Source of the DNA: Himantopus leucocephalus
Taxonomy: Eukaryota > Chordata > Aves > Charadriiformes > Recurvirostridae
Length of the DNA: 64,000 bases
Assembly (NCBI GenBank): GCA_003993805.1
Contig: RSEF01000014.1
Span: 1,861,941-1,925,940, forward strand
Reading direction: 5' to 3'
Under the pieces are notes generated by a model, which saw only the letters and a program-made list of their open reading frames with translations, ran no database searches and was not told the DNA's origin. This document shows, piece by piece, positions 27,764-41,498 of the stretch. Every line of letters starts with the position of its first letter. The stretch's first letter is position 1. The position numbers and the translations under genes are program-made.

Positions 27764-27773
27764 NNNNNNNNNN
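27764..27773. other. Assembly gap (10 N)
   Basis: Ten consecutive Ns. CR1 reverse-transcriptase sequence lies on the right side, but the left side does not continue it, so the true missing length is unknown and the join may be wrong. Confidence 0.95.
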
Positions 27774-27870
27774 GCTGTGGGAAACAGTGTCAAAGGCTTT
27801 ACTAAAGTCCAGGTAACAACACCCACAGCCTAACAACATCCTCACCCACTAAGCGGGTCACCTTGTCATA
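27774..27870 (-). mobile_element. CR1 LINE reverse-transcriptase fragment
   Basis: The minus strand encodes YLDFSKAFDTVSHS, the CR1 reverse-transcriptase motif (consensus YLDFSKAFDTV.H). It is preceded by a degraded YDKVTRLV segment at about 27,840-27,870. The fragment is frame-shifted between these parts and is cut by the 10-N gap at its 3' side. It is non-functional. Confidence 0.8.
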
Positions 27871-28347
27871 TATTGCATGACATTCAGCGATGACTACCAC
27901 CTTCNTTAAGAACTGCTGTGAGCTGGAACAAAAAGAGGAAAATCTTGGTGTACCACTCAGTCCCTGGTGACTTCACGAGCAAAGCTGGCACTGGCTTCAG
28001 CAGAGGTGACTGGGTTTGTTCTGTATCAAAAAACTGAACCAAATCGAAGAAGGCAGGGTCAAAGAAAGTAGAGAATTCAAGAAGTCTATAAAAACAGACT
28101 CCAGATTTGCTGGGGACCCGTAACCTTCCAGAAATGTAATTAAACAAACAGGCAAGGAGTGTTTGGGATTGAAATCTCTGTTTAAACATCCACTGTTACT
28201 TTATTTGAATATCAGAATGGAAGATAGAGTTCACATGTCGAAAAGGCCAGAAAATTCCTTTTGTCTTCTTTTTGTCTTTTTTTGTTGGGTTTTTTTTTTC
28301 ACTCATTCTGAACACTGAATAAACATAACATTAATTGGATCATGTCT

Positions 28348-28385
28348 GCTAGTCAGTAGGGAGCCAGGATTTGAACTCTTACATT
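28348..28385 (+). mobile_element. MIR SINE fragment
   Basis: The stretch CTAGTCAGTAGGGAGCCAGG followed by ATTTGAACTCTTAC matches the 3' part of the MIR core ('agtaagtggcagagccgggattcgaaccca'). The GATTTGAACTC piece could be mistaken for a minus-strand tRNA B box, but no tRNA fold accompanies it. Confidence 0.5.
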
Positions 28386-31300
28386 AGGAAACAAATTCCT
28401 TGCTGAAAACAAATTCTTTTACTCTGGCTCATACATTCCCAGCTCCATACAAATAAAATACACAAACTCAACTCACTGACAAATGGTGTGGATATTCAAA
28501 GATATCTATGTCTCAGAAACATCTAATAAGCAGTTTGGATTTTTTTAAGTTTTGGCTCCACTTTCACCCTGAAATGTATGTACATAAATTATTTTATGCA
28601 AATGTCAGTACAACCCATTGCCATCAGCTTAACACATTTCCTCCAAATGATTGAACTCCTTTCCATTGTAGGGAAAGTGCAAGGTTTAAGACTTCTCCCA
28701 GTCATTTAAAAAAAAATAAATGGAGGAGAAAATCAGAGATTATTTAGCTCATGGATTTGTTTTGCTTTCCTAAAACAAAATAATTCTGGATTCTACTTAC
28801 TGGAAATCTGCTTGGTTAAGAAATATTTAAATGAAAACAGCATAGAGCTGTTTTGCTTTGTTGGCTTTTTGTTGCTTAGGATTTTTGGAAAGGTTTACAG
28901 TGGAATTATAAAAACAAAATTAAACAGTAGTTTAGCATTTTGCAGAATCACACGGAAGAACAAGACATTCTGATTAAGAAGGCTAAATCCCACAAACAGA
29001 GTCTATCAGGAATTTTCTGATGAACTGTTTATTGCTAGAAAATGCCAGTTGGCCATAAAAATCTCTAGATTTTCTAGATATATATTGGTAACGAGCAATT
29101 TCTATGAGAAATGTCCTCCCACATAACCATCCTAACTGCTACCTCCATGGCTTCTGGGTGTGAAGGACTTCCAGGACCGATGGCTGCAGACCTGTGGTAC
29201 CACCTCCACGCCACCCAGTCACAAGTGCAGATGAAGAGGGACGCCCCCATTTAATTCTTGGCCCTGAAGCATTCCTTGCCAGATGTCAGTGAAATCCAGC
29301 TAACGCTCACTAAAACCACAACCCTTGGCGCTACCAGGTTCCTCCTGGGAGCCCACAAAAGCTACTGGGTTTTGCAGTAGAAAAACAGCAATTGTGTGAA
29401 TCCCAGGTAGAGCTAAGGACGTGGGAAAGCCTAAATTTGTTAACAGTATCGGCTCAGAGCAGAGCTCCAGATTATCTTCTGTGGTGCAGCGCTGAGCAGC
29501 TGGCAGAGCTGCTAACCAAGCCCAGCTCGGCCACGCTCACAAGCTTCCCCAGCTCTCCTGGTCATGACAACCCCTTGGTGTGTGGGTGGCCAAGAGTGTC
29601 CATGCCATGATCTCCATTGTGATCCTGCCCCTGTCCCCAGAGGAAGGTTCTCCCATCTCTCCATATACTTTTTTCCTCCTGCCCTTTTGGTGTGACTATG
29701 TACCTTGGGGGGGGGGGGCAGTGAAAATAATTAAAAATAAATGCCTATTGCTCTTGTGTGGGCACCTGCAGAGACTAGCACAATGCAGCCCTGATCCCAT
29801 CTGAGGCCTTAAGGCATATACTCCTTTAATGTAACTCTCTCTTAGAAAATACCCAACAAACAGACCAGAGAAAAACTAATTTTCTGCTTTCTTTCTATTT
29901 AAATATCCTGCCAATTCAAAAGACAGGACCCTTTCATCATCTAAATGTCTTTCCCGTGTACAGCGTTCCAGCGATTACAGACAGAAAAAAAGCTGAAGTT
30001 GAGCAGTAGTTGCGCAGCTGAAGTTCCCGCTCTCAGCGAGACGGTGTCTCCAGCAGCTGGCTCAAATCAAAGGGACTGGCTAGGAAACCTTCCAGAGCCT
30101 GGAAATCACCCCGGCTCCAGGCGTATGTCAGGTGTACGTGCTGCTGGTCGGCGTGTTTAGCTCATACACAGCCGGGCACTGGTGTGGGAAATTTGTAAGC
30201 CTGAATGACGGCAACCGTACACAAGTATTTCCCCCACCTGCACTATCAGTTTATCTATTAAATTCATGCCCTTGAATATCCTAGAAACCTCGAGTCGTAA
30301 AAGCCGCACATTGGAATATTGATCTGGATTATTATTTTGCAACAGGTGCGTTAATTTTTTTCAATAGGCCTCAATTATACAGAAATACCAGCACTATGAA
30401 GGTGCCCATTCCATGGATATCAGTATCATATTATCTTGAATATTGTTTTTTTCAATAATAGCAATACTGAACACAGAAAATGCTAAGTACATCCTATTAA
30501 CCAGAAGGCATTCCTCTCATCCAGATACTCCTTCTATAAAGAAAAACACTTAAGAAATAGATTCAATTAATTTTGTTGCTAAGATGTCAGTACAATCTGC
30601 CGTGTACACATAGCAAACGTGAGTAAGTCTCAGTTTGTACCTCCTAGGCTTTTTTGGAATGTGTGGAATTACAGCAATTAGTTGCTGCTGTTTAAAGAAA
30701 ATGTGAAAAACTATTTTGACATATATGCTGGGTAGTTGTGAGTTCAACACATAGGAGAGAATAAGTAGTGGGTGGGAGTTTCAGATGACTGGTAAATAAC
30801 AGAGGATAAAAAAATCAGAGGATAAATTATTGACTTGCATAAGAGACGACAACGGGAAAAGAGAAAAATGGACCTAATACTACAAGACACAACCGATTAA
30901 GAGCTGATGTAGTAAAATAATGCTGACTTCGTGTAGATAAGTTAGCCTCCTCGTTGCATTCAAATGACAACCAAAAAAAGCTAATTCCAATGCTGCCTTT
31001 GTGTAACTATGCCTCTTTTACATGTAATTATCTTTCCCTCTCTTTAGAGCATAGTCTACCCGATAAGTCAAAAAGGAGATTAGCTTCTATTGGGACCCAG
31101 GGGCTGCCTAGACGTCCCGGTCACAAGTAGCACACACACAACCTTTCACTTGGTGCTGCTGAGGGCATAAAGCCTGCATGGTCTCTTATTCTCACGTTCC
31201 TCGGGAAAAGTCTCAGGTAAACTGGCTCTGACCCTTGCTTGGAAACGTGGGAAAACAACGTGCATTATCTGGGTGCTCTCAGTGTAATAATATCTCACCA

Positions 31301-31498
31301 AGAGCTTAAAGTTTGCTATTTTGAAAACAACTTGGGCTTGGGGTTTTTCTGAGGTTTCAGTTCATAATGGCGTTATCCTTTAGAAGAGAATTTGCTTTTT
31401 ATAGCTCGTTTTCCACATTCCTTATTCAAGAAACTACATAGTCCAGGAAAGCAAATTACCTCACTCGGCCATAACTGGCCCCAGGTCACCTGAAACAC

Positions 31499-31701
31499 TA
31501 TTTTGAGTATCGCCACTAAGTATTGTATAGGTCACAGAAGAAGCCATTTGCTAACACAGTTCAACTTTTAACTCTCATTTTATAAAGGAGGACAGAGAAG
31601 AGTTTCAGAGGCTTCTTAAGTCACACCAGACAAATTATGTACTTGAGAGAAGAACTATACAATTCTTCTCTTGTGTTAAANTATTTTGAGTATCGCCACT
31701 A
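31499..31701. repeat. 20-base direct repeat around a single-N join
   Basis: The 20-mer TATTTTGAGTATCGCCACTA occurs at 31,499-31,518 and again at 31,682-31,701, immediately after the lone N at 31,681. An exact repeat starting at the N suggests an unresolved overlap between contigs and not a biological duplication. Confidence 0.75.
31573..31630 (+). mobile_element. Possible MIR-type fragment
   Basis: CTCATTTTATAAAGGAGGAC, then AGAGAAGAGTTTCAGAGG and CTTAAGTCACACCAGAC, follows the order of the MIR core ('cattttacagatgaggaaactgag..aggttaagt..cacacagc') with many changes. Confidence 0.35.
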
Positions 31702-33525
31702 GCGGTTCTTGTCTGGCCTGTTCCTTTCTAGTAGGGTCCCCATGTCTTCAGCCCTTTTCAAAACAGGGGTAAAACAAAACCACTGATGCCAGCAAATTAA
31801 TTTTTCAGGCAGTTGACTGGTGACCTGCTCTGCTGTCACACCGAGTGGCTGGAGAGCACCCCTCTGCCAGGCTCAGACCACGGTACTTTGCTACATGTGG
31901 ATTTATTACTTTTTTTTTTTCTTTTTTAACTGCAGTTAGTGGTTTCTAGTGGAAATCATAACAACCGCTAATCACTGGCAACCAGGTTATGTTCACAAAG
32001 GAAAATAGAAGCTTCAGAATACATATTAGCTTCTGGACTACAATGTTTACAGAGCCTCCAGGATTTTGATCTGTGCACGTCCCTAATATACCAAATGTCG
32101 AAAATCCAAAGCAACTGCCAAAACTCACATTTGGCCCTAATTATTTCCTTGTTTATCATGGTTAGCATTCCCCAGATAAGAGATAATGTTGCAAGCTCAA
32201 TAACCACAGAAAGTTTTGAAGCCACACTTAAAGAGAAACATAGCTATTTTCCTAAAACTTGGTTCAAAAGGAAATTAGTGTAAAACTTGGTACATTCTAA
32301 TTGAGCGGTGCACAGCAATGCTCAGGTCTCACTTGTGAAAAATTCTACCTGATTTATATCCTAACTAGATAGATGAAAAATTGACATGGTTTCTTCACAT
32401 ATGCATTTGTCTTTCATCTACTAAAACTGTATTTCAGCTGTCTTGTCTGTCGCTGTAAAATAATCCCTGAAATTCCACCAGTAAGTCATTTCTCAACAGA
32501 AATGGAAGTGTCTTGTCCATTTTTTCCTAAATTGATTATGAATATAGAAATAGCAATTATTGTATTGCTGTTACAAGTTACCCCATGAAGATACCAACGA
32601 GTCTACGGAATTTATTGCCACAAGCCCTCATTACGCTGAAGAGCTTAGCAGATTTCAAACAGGTTACCGTTTTGGTTGCCGGACAAGAATTTGCAGAGAG
32701 AGACACCACAACAATGTTGCTGGAGGGAAAAAGCCAGCACACTTCACACCATGACAGTGCCACGCGGTTGGGGCTGAGAAGGTTATGAAGCAAGGACAGA
32801 GTCGTAAGGGTCCATTGCAAGCTCTGTCCTCTTTTAAAACATTTCCCCCAAGCCCATGCGAGCTCTCGGGTGGATTAGGGGGTTGATTGCTCTCACGAAC
32901 AGAGCAATCTCCAGACTCGTAGAGAGCCTTATTGTTCACCATCACTCTTGGCACGGTGCATCTGGCGTGTCTGCAGTTGGGTAGCACGCTATAAACAGGT
33001 GAACCAGACATGCGAAAAGTTAATATTCTGCTGTTGTGACAGTATAATTATCTCTAATAATAAAGGAAAACAGCTGCTTCAAATAGTCTTTCACTTAGAA
33101 AGTGTTTGCATCATTATACTTTGACTTTTATCATCTGTTTTTTGGATAAACTCCCAATGTGGTTTATGGTTCTGCAAAATGGTAACATCTCATTTTGTGA
33201 ATGACAGACAGATGGGGTTTGCTGCAAGGCTTATTGATAGGGAAGCACGTAAGAGCGTTCAAGATAGTTAAGTGCAAGAAATACTGGAGATAACAAAATA
33301 TTGCCTTCTTTCACTTTTTAAGACTCCTGTTATTTATTTTCAATGGTTTCAAGTTTTCCTTTTTTGTGTTCAGTATTATCACCTGGCAATCCTAAAACTT
33401 TGTGATTTTTTGTTTCAGTGCACAGAGAGAGAACAACAGCTGTTTTACAATTAATTGAAAGGCAGTGGAGATGTAGTCCAGATTTCAGAATAAGGTCTGT
33501 TTGCAGGAGATTTGTATGCCATTCA

Positions 33526-33550
33526 TCTCTCTCTCTCCCTGTCTCTCTCC
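33526..33550. repeat. CT-rich simple repeat
   Basis: Interrupted (CT)n tract: TCTCTCTCTCTCCCTG followed by TCTCTCTCC. It makes a long open frame on each strand but is not coding. Confidence 0.8.
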
Positions 33551-36500
33551 CACCCTCAGCAATCATCTAATTGGATTTTCGTGTCCAAATCCTGTTCTCT
33601 TAATCAAAAGGCAAACAAAATCAATCTTTTGGGTTCCCAGAATCCAAGTGAAGCATTTAGTCCTAAAGCACTGAGAGACTTATTCCGCAAAGCTCCATCA
33701 GACCCAGCTTACTAAATTGGTTAACCCTTGTCACTCAAAGCCACAGTAATCATCCAGGAGATCTGCTCCAGTAATGTTACTTTTTCTTATATTAGGAAAG
33801 GTTTTATTTTCCCAAACCTTTGCAAAATCCATACAGTTGACACGGGACAAATGGTTGGGCTTTTTTTTTCAGTTGTTTTTAAAACTATTTAATATCAAAA
33901 CTTGAGCTTTTGGAAGCAGATACTTCAAATGTGTGGTGACATTATGCACCATTTGACCTGGAAAGAAAAGCATCTAAAATGCATTTTAATAAATCGCTAG
34001 GTATTTACTGTGACACACCAAATCCTTGGGACTGGAAGTTCAGCTCTGCTACCTGCCCTCCTCCGCAGCGGTTGACACCTCAGGACGCGGAGCGAGGGCT
34101 GGGTGCCCCCCAGCATTGCTTCCCCCCGGCGCCCTCCCAGCAGCACCGAGATGCTGCACCCTGGTCGGCACCCTCCAGAGTGCTGCAGCAGGGGTTGAGC
34201 AGAGCCGTGCCCCGTGATTTCCAGGTAGGAAAGTCTGGGAGGATAACCAAAAGCCCAGCTCCCCACTGCCAGACCGGCTTCCCGAGGTGCCGGGGAGCTG
34301 GGATCAGCCTGGAGGATGGAGGGGCTTATGGTCCCCGAATCCATCAGCCACAAAGAAAGGGCACAAAGAGTGAACGGGTCTTGCTCAGATTTTGTACTGA
34401 CACGTCTCTATGGAGCCTTGTGAGACAGACGGAACCGCAATACTCCATGAGCAATGGTGATTTTAAAGGCTGCGCAATTTCCCGCAGAACACAACCATTT
34501 AAATCATCTGTATATGGATGGCAGTAAACAGCTGGAGACCATCTTCCATGTAGGAAACAGTCTTCTGGTAGTTAACCAACAATGGTGAACCTTCCCAGCT
34601 TAGCACAAAGCTATTTGGTAAAGGTATTCAATGATGATTCACTGGGAAAATTCCCAGCTTCCAGTTGTGTGCAGATTCACAATTTTCTCGGCGTGCCGCA
34701 CTGCTCTCCAGCACAGTCCGCACACGGGCCGGCAGCGTCGACACCGGCTGCCCGGCGAGCTGCAGAGCGCTGTGGGCATCGGTGTCCTTCTTCCCTTTTC
34801 TGTACCTTCACGGAGGAAAGAAAACCTCCTGGTTTTAGCAACAGAATGAATTCCTTGTGAAAGTCCCTGGGCATTTCTAGCACCCCAAGCCAACACTAGC
34901 CCCACGCGAGCGCGCACAAACACTAGCAGCAGCCTGGGTGAGTGCAGCCCGTGGTGTTCTCTGCATCCGACAATATTCGGAGATGGCCTAAAACTCCTGC
35001 TTTTGACTGGGGATGTACCGTATACAGGGGTCATACTGGGGAGGAGAGCAAAGAGCGCTTTGCTCCCCTCCAGCCCTCTCCTCAGCGAGCGGCCAGCACA
35101 GCTGAGCAGATGTCATGGTAGCTCCTTCCCAAATTGCCAGTCCCAAGCCCGCAGAAGGATGGGAGAGCGCTGCCGGGCCAGTGTCACTGCCGCACGTCGC
35201 CCGCCGCGGGTTATGGCAGCCGGGGGCGGCTCTGCGCTGTGCGGCCGGGCGCCGAGCCCATCGCCGGAGGGGCTGCAGGGGGGTGACCTGCGGCTCTTCC
35301 CCATTTATCTGCCGCAGCTTCCCCTTGCTCCCTGCCCTCTGTACCGCCAGGTAGCGCATGTGATACAGGGCACTACCCCACAGCTCAGGTAGCTTTAAAG
35401 ATTAAATTTGCAAAGCAAAGCTTTAGGCCGGTGGACACCATTTTTCATGGGAATGCTTCCCTATGACTCATATTTGACATAAAACGTATGAGTTGGCACA
35501 GGACAGGCCTTTAAAAAAATAGTGAGAAAACAAAGTGGCAATGAGACGTAATTCACTGGGCCTGCTAAATTCCGTGGTAGCTGAAAAATAGCTCCATTTT
35601 ACAATTCCTTTGCTGCATTTAAAATCTGCCTAGCCATACTATGAGCTATGTCTATGCCGAAAAGGGAATAATGAGAGATTGTGCTGTCCCCAGTGATGCT
35701 TAGTCAAAACAGTATATTGAATTTTAATATCAACAATTCCATGAAAATTATTCTGCGGGAAAGTAGTCAGGCATATATACCATTGATGTTTTACTGAAAT
35801 GTGTACTAGCAGCACGGAAAGTGTGTTTTAACTTCCCCTTTCATTTTCATGTTGAAAGAAACAAGTTTCTCTTTTGCTCATCCAAATCTTTGGATATTCA
35901 AGTTGCTTAGCTGAAAATGCTTGGAAGGACCAGACAGCAGGGAAAATGGTAACGGGTAGCTCTTTGAACAGGGGGAGCTTGGAAGAATGCAAAGTTAAAT
36001 TTTCAACACATCACCAGTGCCTCTTTTAGAGACGAGTATTTGTCTGCAACAATGTCAGTGCTTCGCTTCTCCTCAAAAAGGACCTCACCAGCACTGCCAG
36101 GAGCACAAACAATGAAAGCTACAATTTCACTTGTCTACTGCCATCAACGTACAGCACAAACTCTGTCCCACGCTATCCCCATTATTATGCTGGGAAGAAT
36201 TTGAAAATTGCACAGTTCAAAGAATGTCGCTGAAGTGGACACAGAAACAATACGACACAGGCACTGCCGTTAACTGCAGATCGCAAAATGTTATTTAAAA
36301 CCAGCTAACCTCTATGGGCAGTGTTTTCTGCAGCCCTGCAGTTTCTGACCCTTGCTCCAACGTGGACCTCCAGCAGCAAAGCTGAAAAAAAAGCTGAAAT
36401 GATACCTCTATCTGGTTATCTTACGACAGGATCACCTTGCAATTGAGACCCACCCGTACCGCAGACCCTAGCACCTCACTAGTCAGGGTCTGAGGGAGCT

Positions 36501-38888
36501 CTGCTTTCCTTCGAACGCTGCTGTCTGAGTCACCCTGCGGCACTACTGCCATCTGAGCAATGAGGAAAATAATCTCTTTGCACATATTTTTGGTTGCTTT
36601 TCAACAGTGGCTGCCAACATGCTGTCTTTCTCAGCTTTCTCACTGAAAGAATCACCAAAAAGGAAGGTCCCTCTGTTATTCACTCCATCTCTGGGGAGTG
36701 GCCGCCTGACGTGCAACCTCTGCCATGCTCAGCCTCTCTCAGACCAAGGCTCAAGTCAGAGCTCCGCTACACTTCACTAGGCTGAAGCTTCCTTTTTGTA
36801 TCTACAGGTCAGATCCAGCTCCACACACCCTAACCAGGAATCTCAGGGTCATAAAAAGCACTTTCATCCTTAGCGGTCTCTCGAGAGTGTTCTTAAAGAC
36901 ATCTCGGTGGTCCCTGCTTCTGCACTCCAGCTGTGGTGGGGTCCCTACTCACCGCAAGGACCCAGAGGAGACCCCTGGTCCTGGAGAGAAGCCTCCAACC
37001 AGCACCCACCCAAGCAATTTAGAGCTCCCTCTCCCAGATTGTTCAGTGGGTTGTAGGACAGTCTGCTTAAGCAAAAGCAAAGAAAATGACCTTTAAAGAG
37101 AAACAAAGGAAAGTATAGTGATTGCTTGTGTCTCATGGTAGACGCATAAAGTAGCTGTATTGAGTGTCGGTGGTGACTGCTGGTTGCAGTTCAACATTAC
37201 AAGATAGATTCCCAGCTGAAAAAACACAACTTGATCCCAAAACAAATGTTTCACAATAATCTTTGCTGGAAAGTCACCGCATAGCTTTGGGAACCCTAAA
37301 AAACTCCTCTGGGGAAGAATTTCCCTCTTGCTATAGCGAAGCCAGTGTTTCTCCTAGCATTTATCACATACCTAGCAGCTTTATAACCTTTTGAAATGTG
37401 CAATAGCTGGGCTTGTGATCTTTCTTTTACAGGAGACGTGTAATGTTTTGCATCCATTATGCAAATGCAGATTGCAAAATAATTTCTCCAGGCATTGCCT
37501 AAATAAATCCAGCAAGGCAAGTTTGGGAGCACTTAAAGCCAACAGACCGGGTCAATAAGGACAGGGATAGCCTAATCTGTGAGACTGCCTTTGTGATTCA
37601 CGGCAAACATGTAATTAAAGACACAAATAGAAGATCTAAGCACTTATTTATAGAGTTACGTTATGATTTCCTTAGTTGGGGGGATGTGGCGTTGGACGTG
37701 AAGAAGCAAATATCAGCAGAGACGCAAAACCTTTGGTATATTTGATTGCATCTTGTAGACTATTTCTACTGAACGACAGCAGACAGGTCTGCAGATTGTC
37801 TCTTATTTTGCCACCTGCACGTGGGGCTCCGGCTCCCCGGGGCAGGGGAACCACGCAGTGTGGGACAGCAAGGGCAGAGCAGCACTCCTGGGAGCAGAGG
37901 TGGAGCAGCTGCTGAAAATGTTGTCGTTCAGAAGCAAGGGAGGCAGGACATGCAACGACTTGTAGTACTGGAAAACGCAGAGGCTTAGCGTAAAGAGCAA
38001 CAGAAATTGAAAAGCCGCATCTGAACAGGAGCCAGTAGCTCATAGATCTTCCTCTTTGGCAACTCCTTTGCATACATTAGAGTGGGAAAACACTAATTAT
38101 ACTACAGGAATCCATGTCTTCCAAAAAACGAAGTCTGTGCTGTTTTCCCATGCTGCTGTCAGCCTTCACCCCCATCCCGCAGGCACTATTACAGCCAACA
38201 ACACACCTAGCACTTCAGCTGCGGCTGATGGAAACACCAACCTCACGGTGAACACAGCCCAGCAGCCCACTGAGTAAAGGAGACCACTCCCGGCCTCTAC
38301 GCAATCTTCTTATTCCCACCAAATCCTCAACAATTCCAGCCTCTCACCCCAACCCGAGATGAAATAAGAGATATCACATCCCAGGTTTTCACCAGACTCT
38401 CTATGAGCCTTATGGGTTTGCAATATGAATTGAGCACTTCATACCCTGAAGATGTGAAACCAAGCCCCGCTCCAAATATTATTCAGAGTTCAGTGATCCG
38501 TATCCTCCTAAAAACATTCATCAGCTTTCTGCTCCTGCCAGCATCTGCCCTGAAGATGTCTCAATACAAAATTTCCTCCAAACAACAGTTGTTCAAGTGG
38601 AAAAAATCCAAGTAAAATAGAAATCAAAATCCACCATATAAACTGCTGATGAACTTTATGGTCTAATCCTGAGCCAGTGGAAAAGAAGTAGGAAGGGAAG
38701 AGACAAGTTCAAAAGGCCAGAGGTAGAAGTAGCAACCTTTTAAGAGTTAGTTATCCAGATCCTAATCGAAATATGTTTGTAGGACTCCTGGAGAATATGT
38801 ATTTCTTTAAACGTAATATGCAAAAAAAATGCTGGTGGCTTGAAAGCATGTGTAAAGTGTGAAAGATGAAGGACTCTGGGATCAGAAA

Positions 38889-39130
38889 GACAGTGGGATC
38901 AAGTGCAGCCTCAGCAAGTTTGCCGATGATACCAAGCTGTGTGGTGAGGTANNNNNNNNNNNNNNNNNNNNNNNNNNNNNNNNNNNNNNNNNNNNNNNNN
39001 NNNNNNNNNNNNNNNNNNNNNNNNNNNNNNNNNNNNNNNNNNNNNNNNNNNTTTGGCAGTGTTGGGTTAATGGTTGGATTTGAAGATCTTCAAGGTCCCT
39101 TCCAACCTAGACGATTCTATGATTCTCTAT
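38889..39130 (+). mobile_element. CR1 LINE 3' portion, interrupted by a gap
   Basis: The left part (38,889-38,951) encodes a CR1 reverse-transcriptase segment, SLSKFADDTKLCG. The right part (39,052-39,130) is the CR1 3' end: TTTGGCAGTGTTGGGTTAAT, then CAAGGTCCCTTCCAACCTAG and the tail GATTCTATGATTCTCTAT. Both are on the plus strand in the correct order, so they are one element whose middle is replaced by 100 Ns. The well-preserved tail suggests a younger copy than the others in this window. Confidence 0.88.
38952..39051. other. Assembly gap (100 N) inside CR1
   Basis: Exactly 100 Ns, a conventional placeholder length. In CR1 the region between the FADDTKL motif and the 3' tail is normally several hundred bases, so the real gap is probably longer. 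Confidence 0.95.
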
Positions 39131-41498
39131 AGCAAGCCCCTCCATTTGTGACCTCACCTGAGCTCAGCTCTGCTCAGTGCCCTCCTGCTCTCCTGCATCG
39201 TGGTGGCAGGTCTGCACATACAGATCCTCCCCAAGTCGATCAGAGCTGTACCCTCATTTCTTTTATTACTATTTGCTTCTCCTGTCATGGGCAAAATCCC
39301 CACCACCACCTGAACACTGAATAATTTGGAGGGCCGACCTGCAGAAGTATCCAGAAGCAAAAGTAAAAAAAAAAAAAAAGTCACACTTGGACATCTTTAT
39401 GTTAAAATCTCTGATGGGATGAAACACATTGTGACAATACTTACGGTGTTTCTCACCAGCAGTTCACTGCATTGTTTCCCTTTTAGGACATTAAACATAA
39501 AAGGTTGCTATCACATTATATGCACATACTGCGTACTACAATTATACCTGTATTTCAACATAATTAATTTCACTAGCCCTTCATATATTTTTCTCCTTTC
39601 TTCATTTGCATGGGGCTTATCGCATTACCCTGGCTCTCTTCTAAAGGTTCTTACAGTTCCATGTGAAGGGAAACCCTTTTATGTTAAAAACACATATCCA
39701 GATCTTTGTAAATGGTATATATGTTTCCTGCTGGGGTCTGAGTAAACTTTCTCAAATACAGTCTATTAGCATTTTAATAGCATGCTCACTCTAGGAAGTC
39801 TTTTTGTTTCACTGGCCAAATATGAAAATATTCTGTATTTGCAAAACACTGATTCGATGCCATTTACCCATCAGATATGATCCGCACCTCATGGAAAGTC
39901 AGGCCATCATAAACATTAACAAGAAATAAATAGCTATCAAACGATATACGAACCACTGCTTACAAATCCATACACTGACACCTTTAAACAGTTTCAGTTT
40001 CCACTCGATGCTTATATTTGAATTGCAAACGTTGGTAAACGTTGATGTCTCAATACTTACAATGCAATTTAACACCTCACTGTAGGAGCACACGCGCATT
40101 TTCAAAGCTAGCTGAACTTTTTTTTTTAATCTCCTGGGCAAATGTTCTCCCCCAGATTGTCTTACTGTTGAGTATTTTATACTCATGAGACCATTTTGAT
40201 TCCCCTTTGCCCACACAGAGAAAGATTGTGTTCAGTGAAAGATCACCCGGGGAATTGCCTCTATCTGATTCCTTCTGGAAATGGATATGGAAAGGGAAAT
40301 TCTTCAGTTCTGCAGATCCACTTGCCCCATTTATCAGTATCAGGGCAGAGATTTCTCTGGCCCAGGCTGCTGCAGCCCTGCTCTTCAGTGCAGATGGCCG
40401 ATGAAGAGTGGCGGTTTTGCATCCGTCGACAAAACAGGACACATCATCGGTTTTGTTGGTACCGTCTTTGGTAGCAATGGTAAAGGCTGCATTTGTTTCT
40501 TGGAGGTTCTTCGTTTCAGACCTATCCAATGAATAAACTGTTTTGTTTGTCCTCTGAGCTGGATGAGCAAATGTGGAAGAGCTAGAAATCCTGTTTGCTT
40601 TCCTGCGATCTGATAGCACAGAGCCCTATGCATTATAGATGATTTAGAAGAGGAATCAAACCTTTGTTTTCCTGTGGCTCTAATTTGTATGAAAAGATAC
40701 AATTTCTATAGAAAAATACAAGTCTTCCTCTTGCACTCCGATTCCCCAAGCTCAGCTCTGCTGTAGGCTACACTCAACCTTGAATCGATAGCTGAAATAG
40801 AAAGGTCCTAAAAACCATCAAAGTAACAAGTTATACTTTGCAAAAATGACAAATAACTTTGTCCTAGCAGAACATGGAAACAACTTTACAAGCAAAGCAA
40901 TAAAAAAATGCATTGTTATTGCTTGAATATATTATAACCCTCATTTGAAAAGAATCTCAGTCTGGTTTGAAATCACTCTGTGCATATGTTACAGAAAGTC
41001 TAGAGACATTTTGTTCTTTATTAATGAAGCATGAAGAAAATGGTACTGAGCATATCTTGTTAGAAGTTTCAGCTTCCTTATGTATGCTATACGTTAAGTC
41101 TTCCCTAATTAGACTCTTGTAAATTAAAAGGCTCAAGGGGGGCAAGCACACATAACTATTTCTATAGTCACATTGGTTTTTACCCCCCAAAATAGTCTCT
41201 GTTATTTGGCACTCTATCCTGAGATCATCCTTCTGGCAGCTGAATGGAGGCAGGAGAAGGCTTGTGAAACCAATTGATCTGTTTGCTTGCAAATACGGAA
41301 AGAATATTGGAAAGCGTGCGTGTTCTGGGGCTAAAAAAGCTGGCTTCTTGCTTAGCCCTATTTATGAATGTGTGATGTGAAGGCTAGGGCTCTTAGAGAG
41401 GGCAAATTTGGCCATAGTGCGTGTCACTGAAGAGGCTTGGGAAGCTGTCCTCCACCCTCGTGCGAGCCAGGCCAGTTCCTGCGTTACGGCGGGCAGGT

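Larger units (their letters stand above)
27871..38888. other. Long non-coding region with scattered old repeats
   Basis: No assignable exons. Contents are a single N at 27,905, MIR-like scraps at 28,348-28,385 and 31,573-31,630, a G-run near 29,705-29,718, a direct repeat around a single N at 31,681, a CT-rich simple repeat at 33,526-33,550, and two modestly GC-rich patches at 34,040-34,330 and 35,030-35,350. Open frames there, up to 182 codons, lack any family similarity. No RNA gene was recognised. Confidence 0.55.

Noticed and set aside
28360..28380. tRNA-like B box (GATTTGAACTC) on the minus strand
   Set aside because: There is no A box or cloverleaf around it. The context matches a MIR SINE, whose core derives from a tRNA.
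33979..34527. 182-codon plus-strand open frame in a GC-rich patch
   Set aside because: Pro/Gln/Arg-rich with no recognised domain, and overlapping antisense frames are equally open.
40077..40619. 180-codon minus-strand open frame
   Set aside because: No family similarity, no splice-site support and mixed composition. Overlapping open frames on the other strand are of similar quality.
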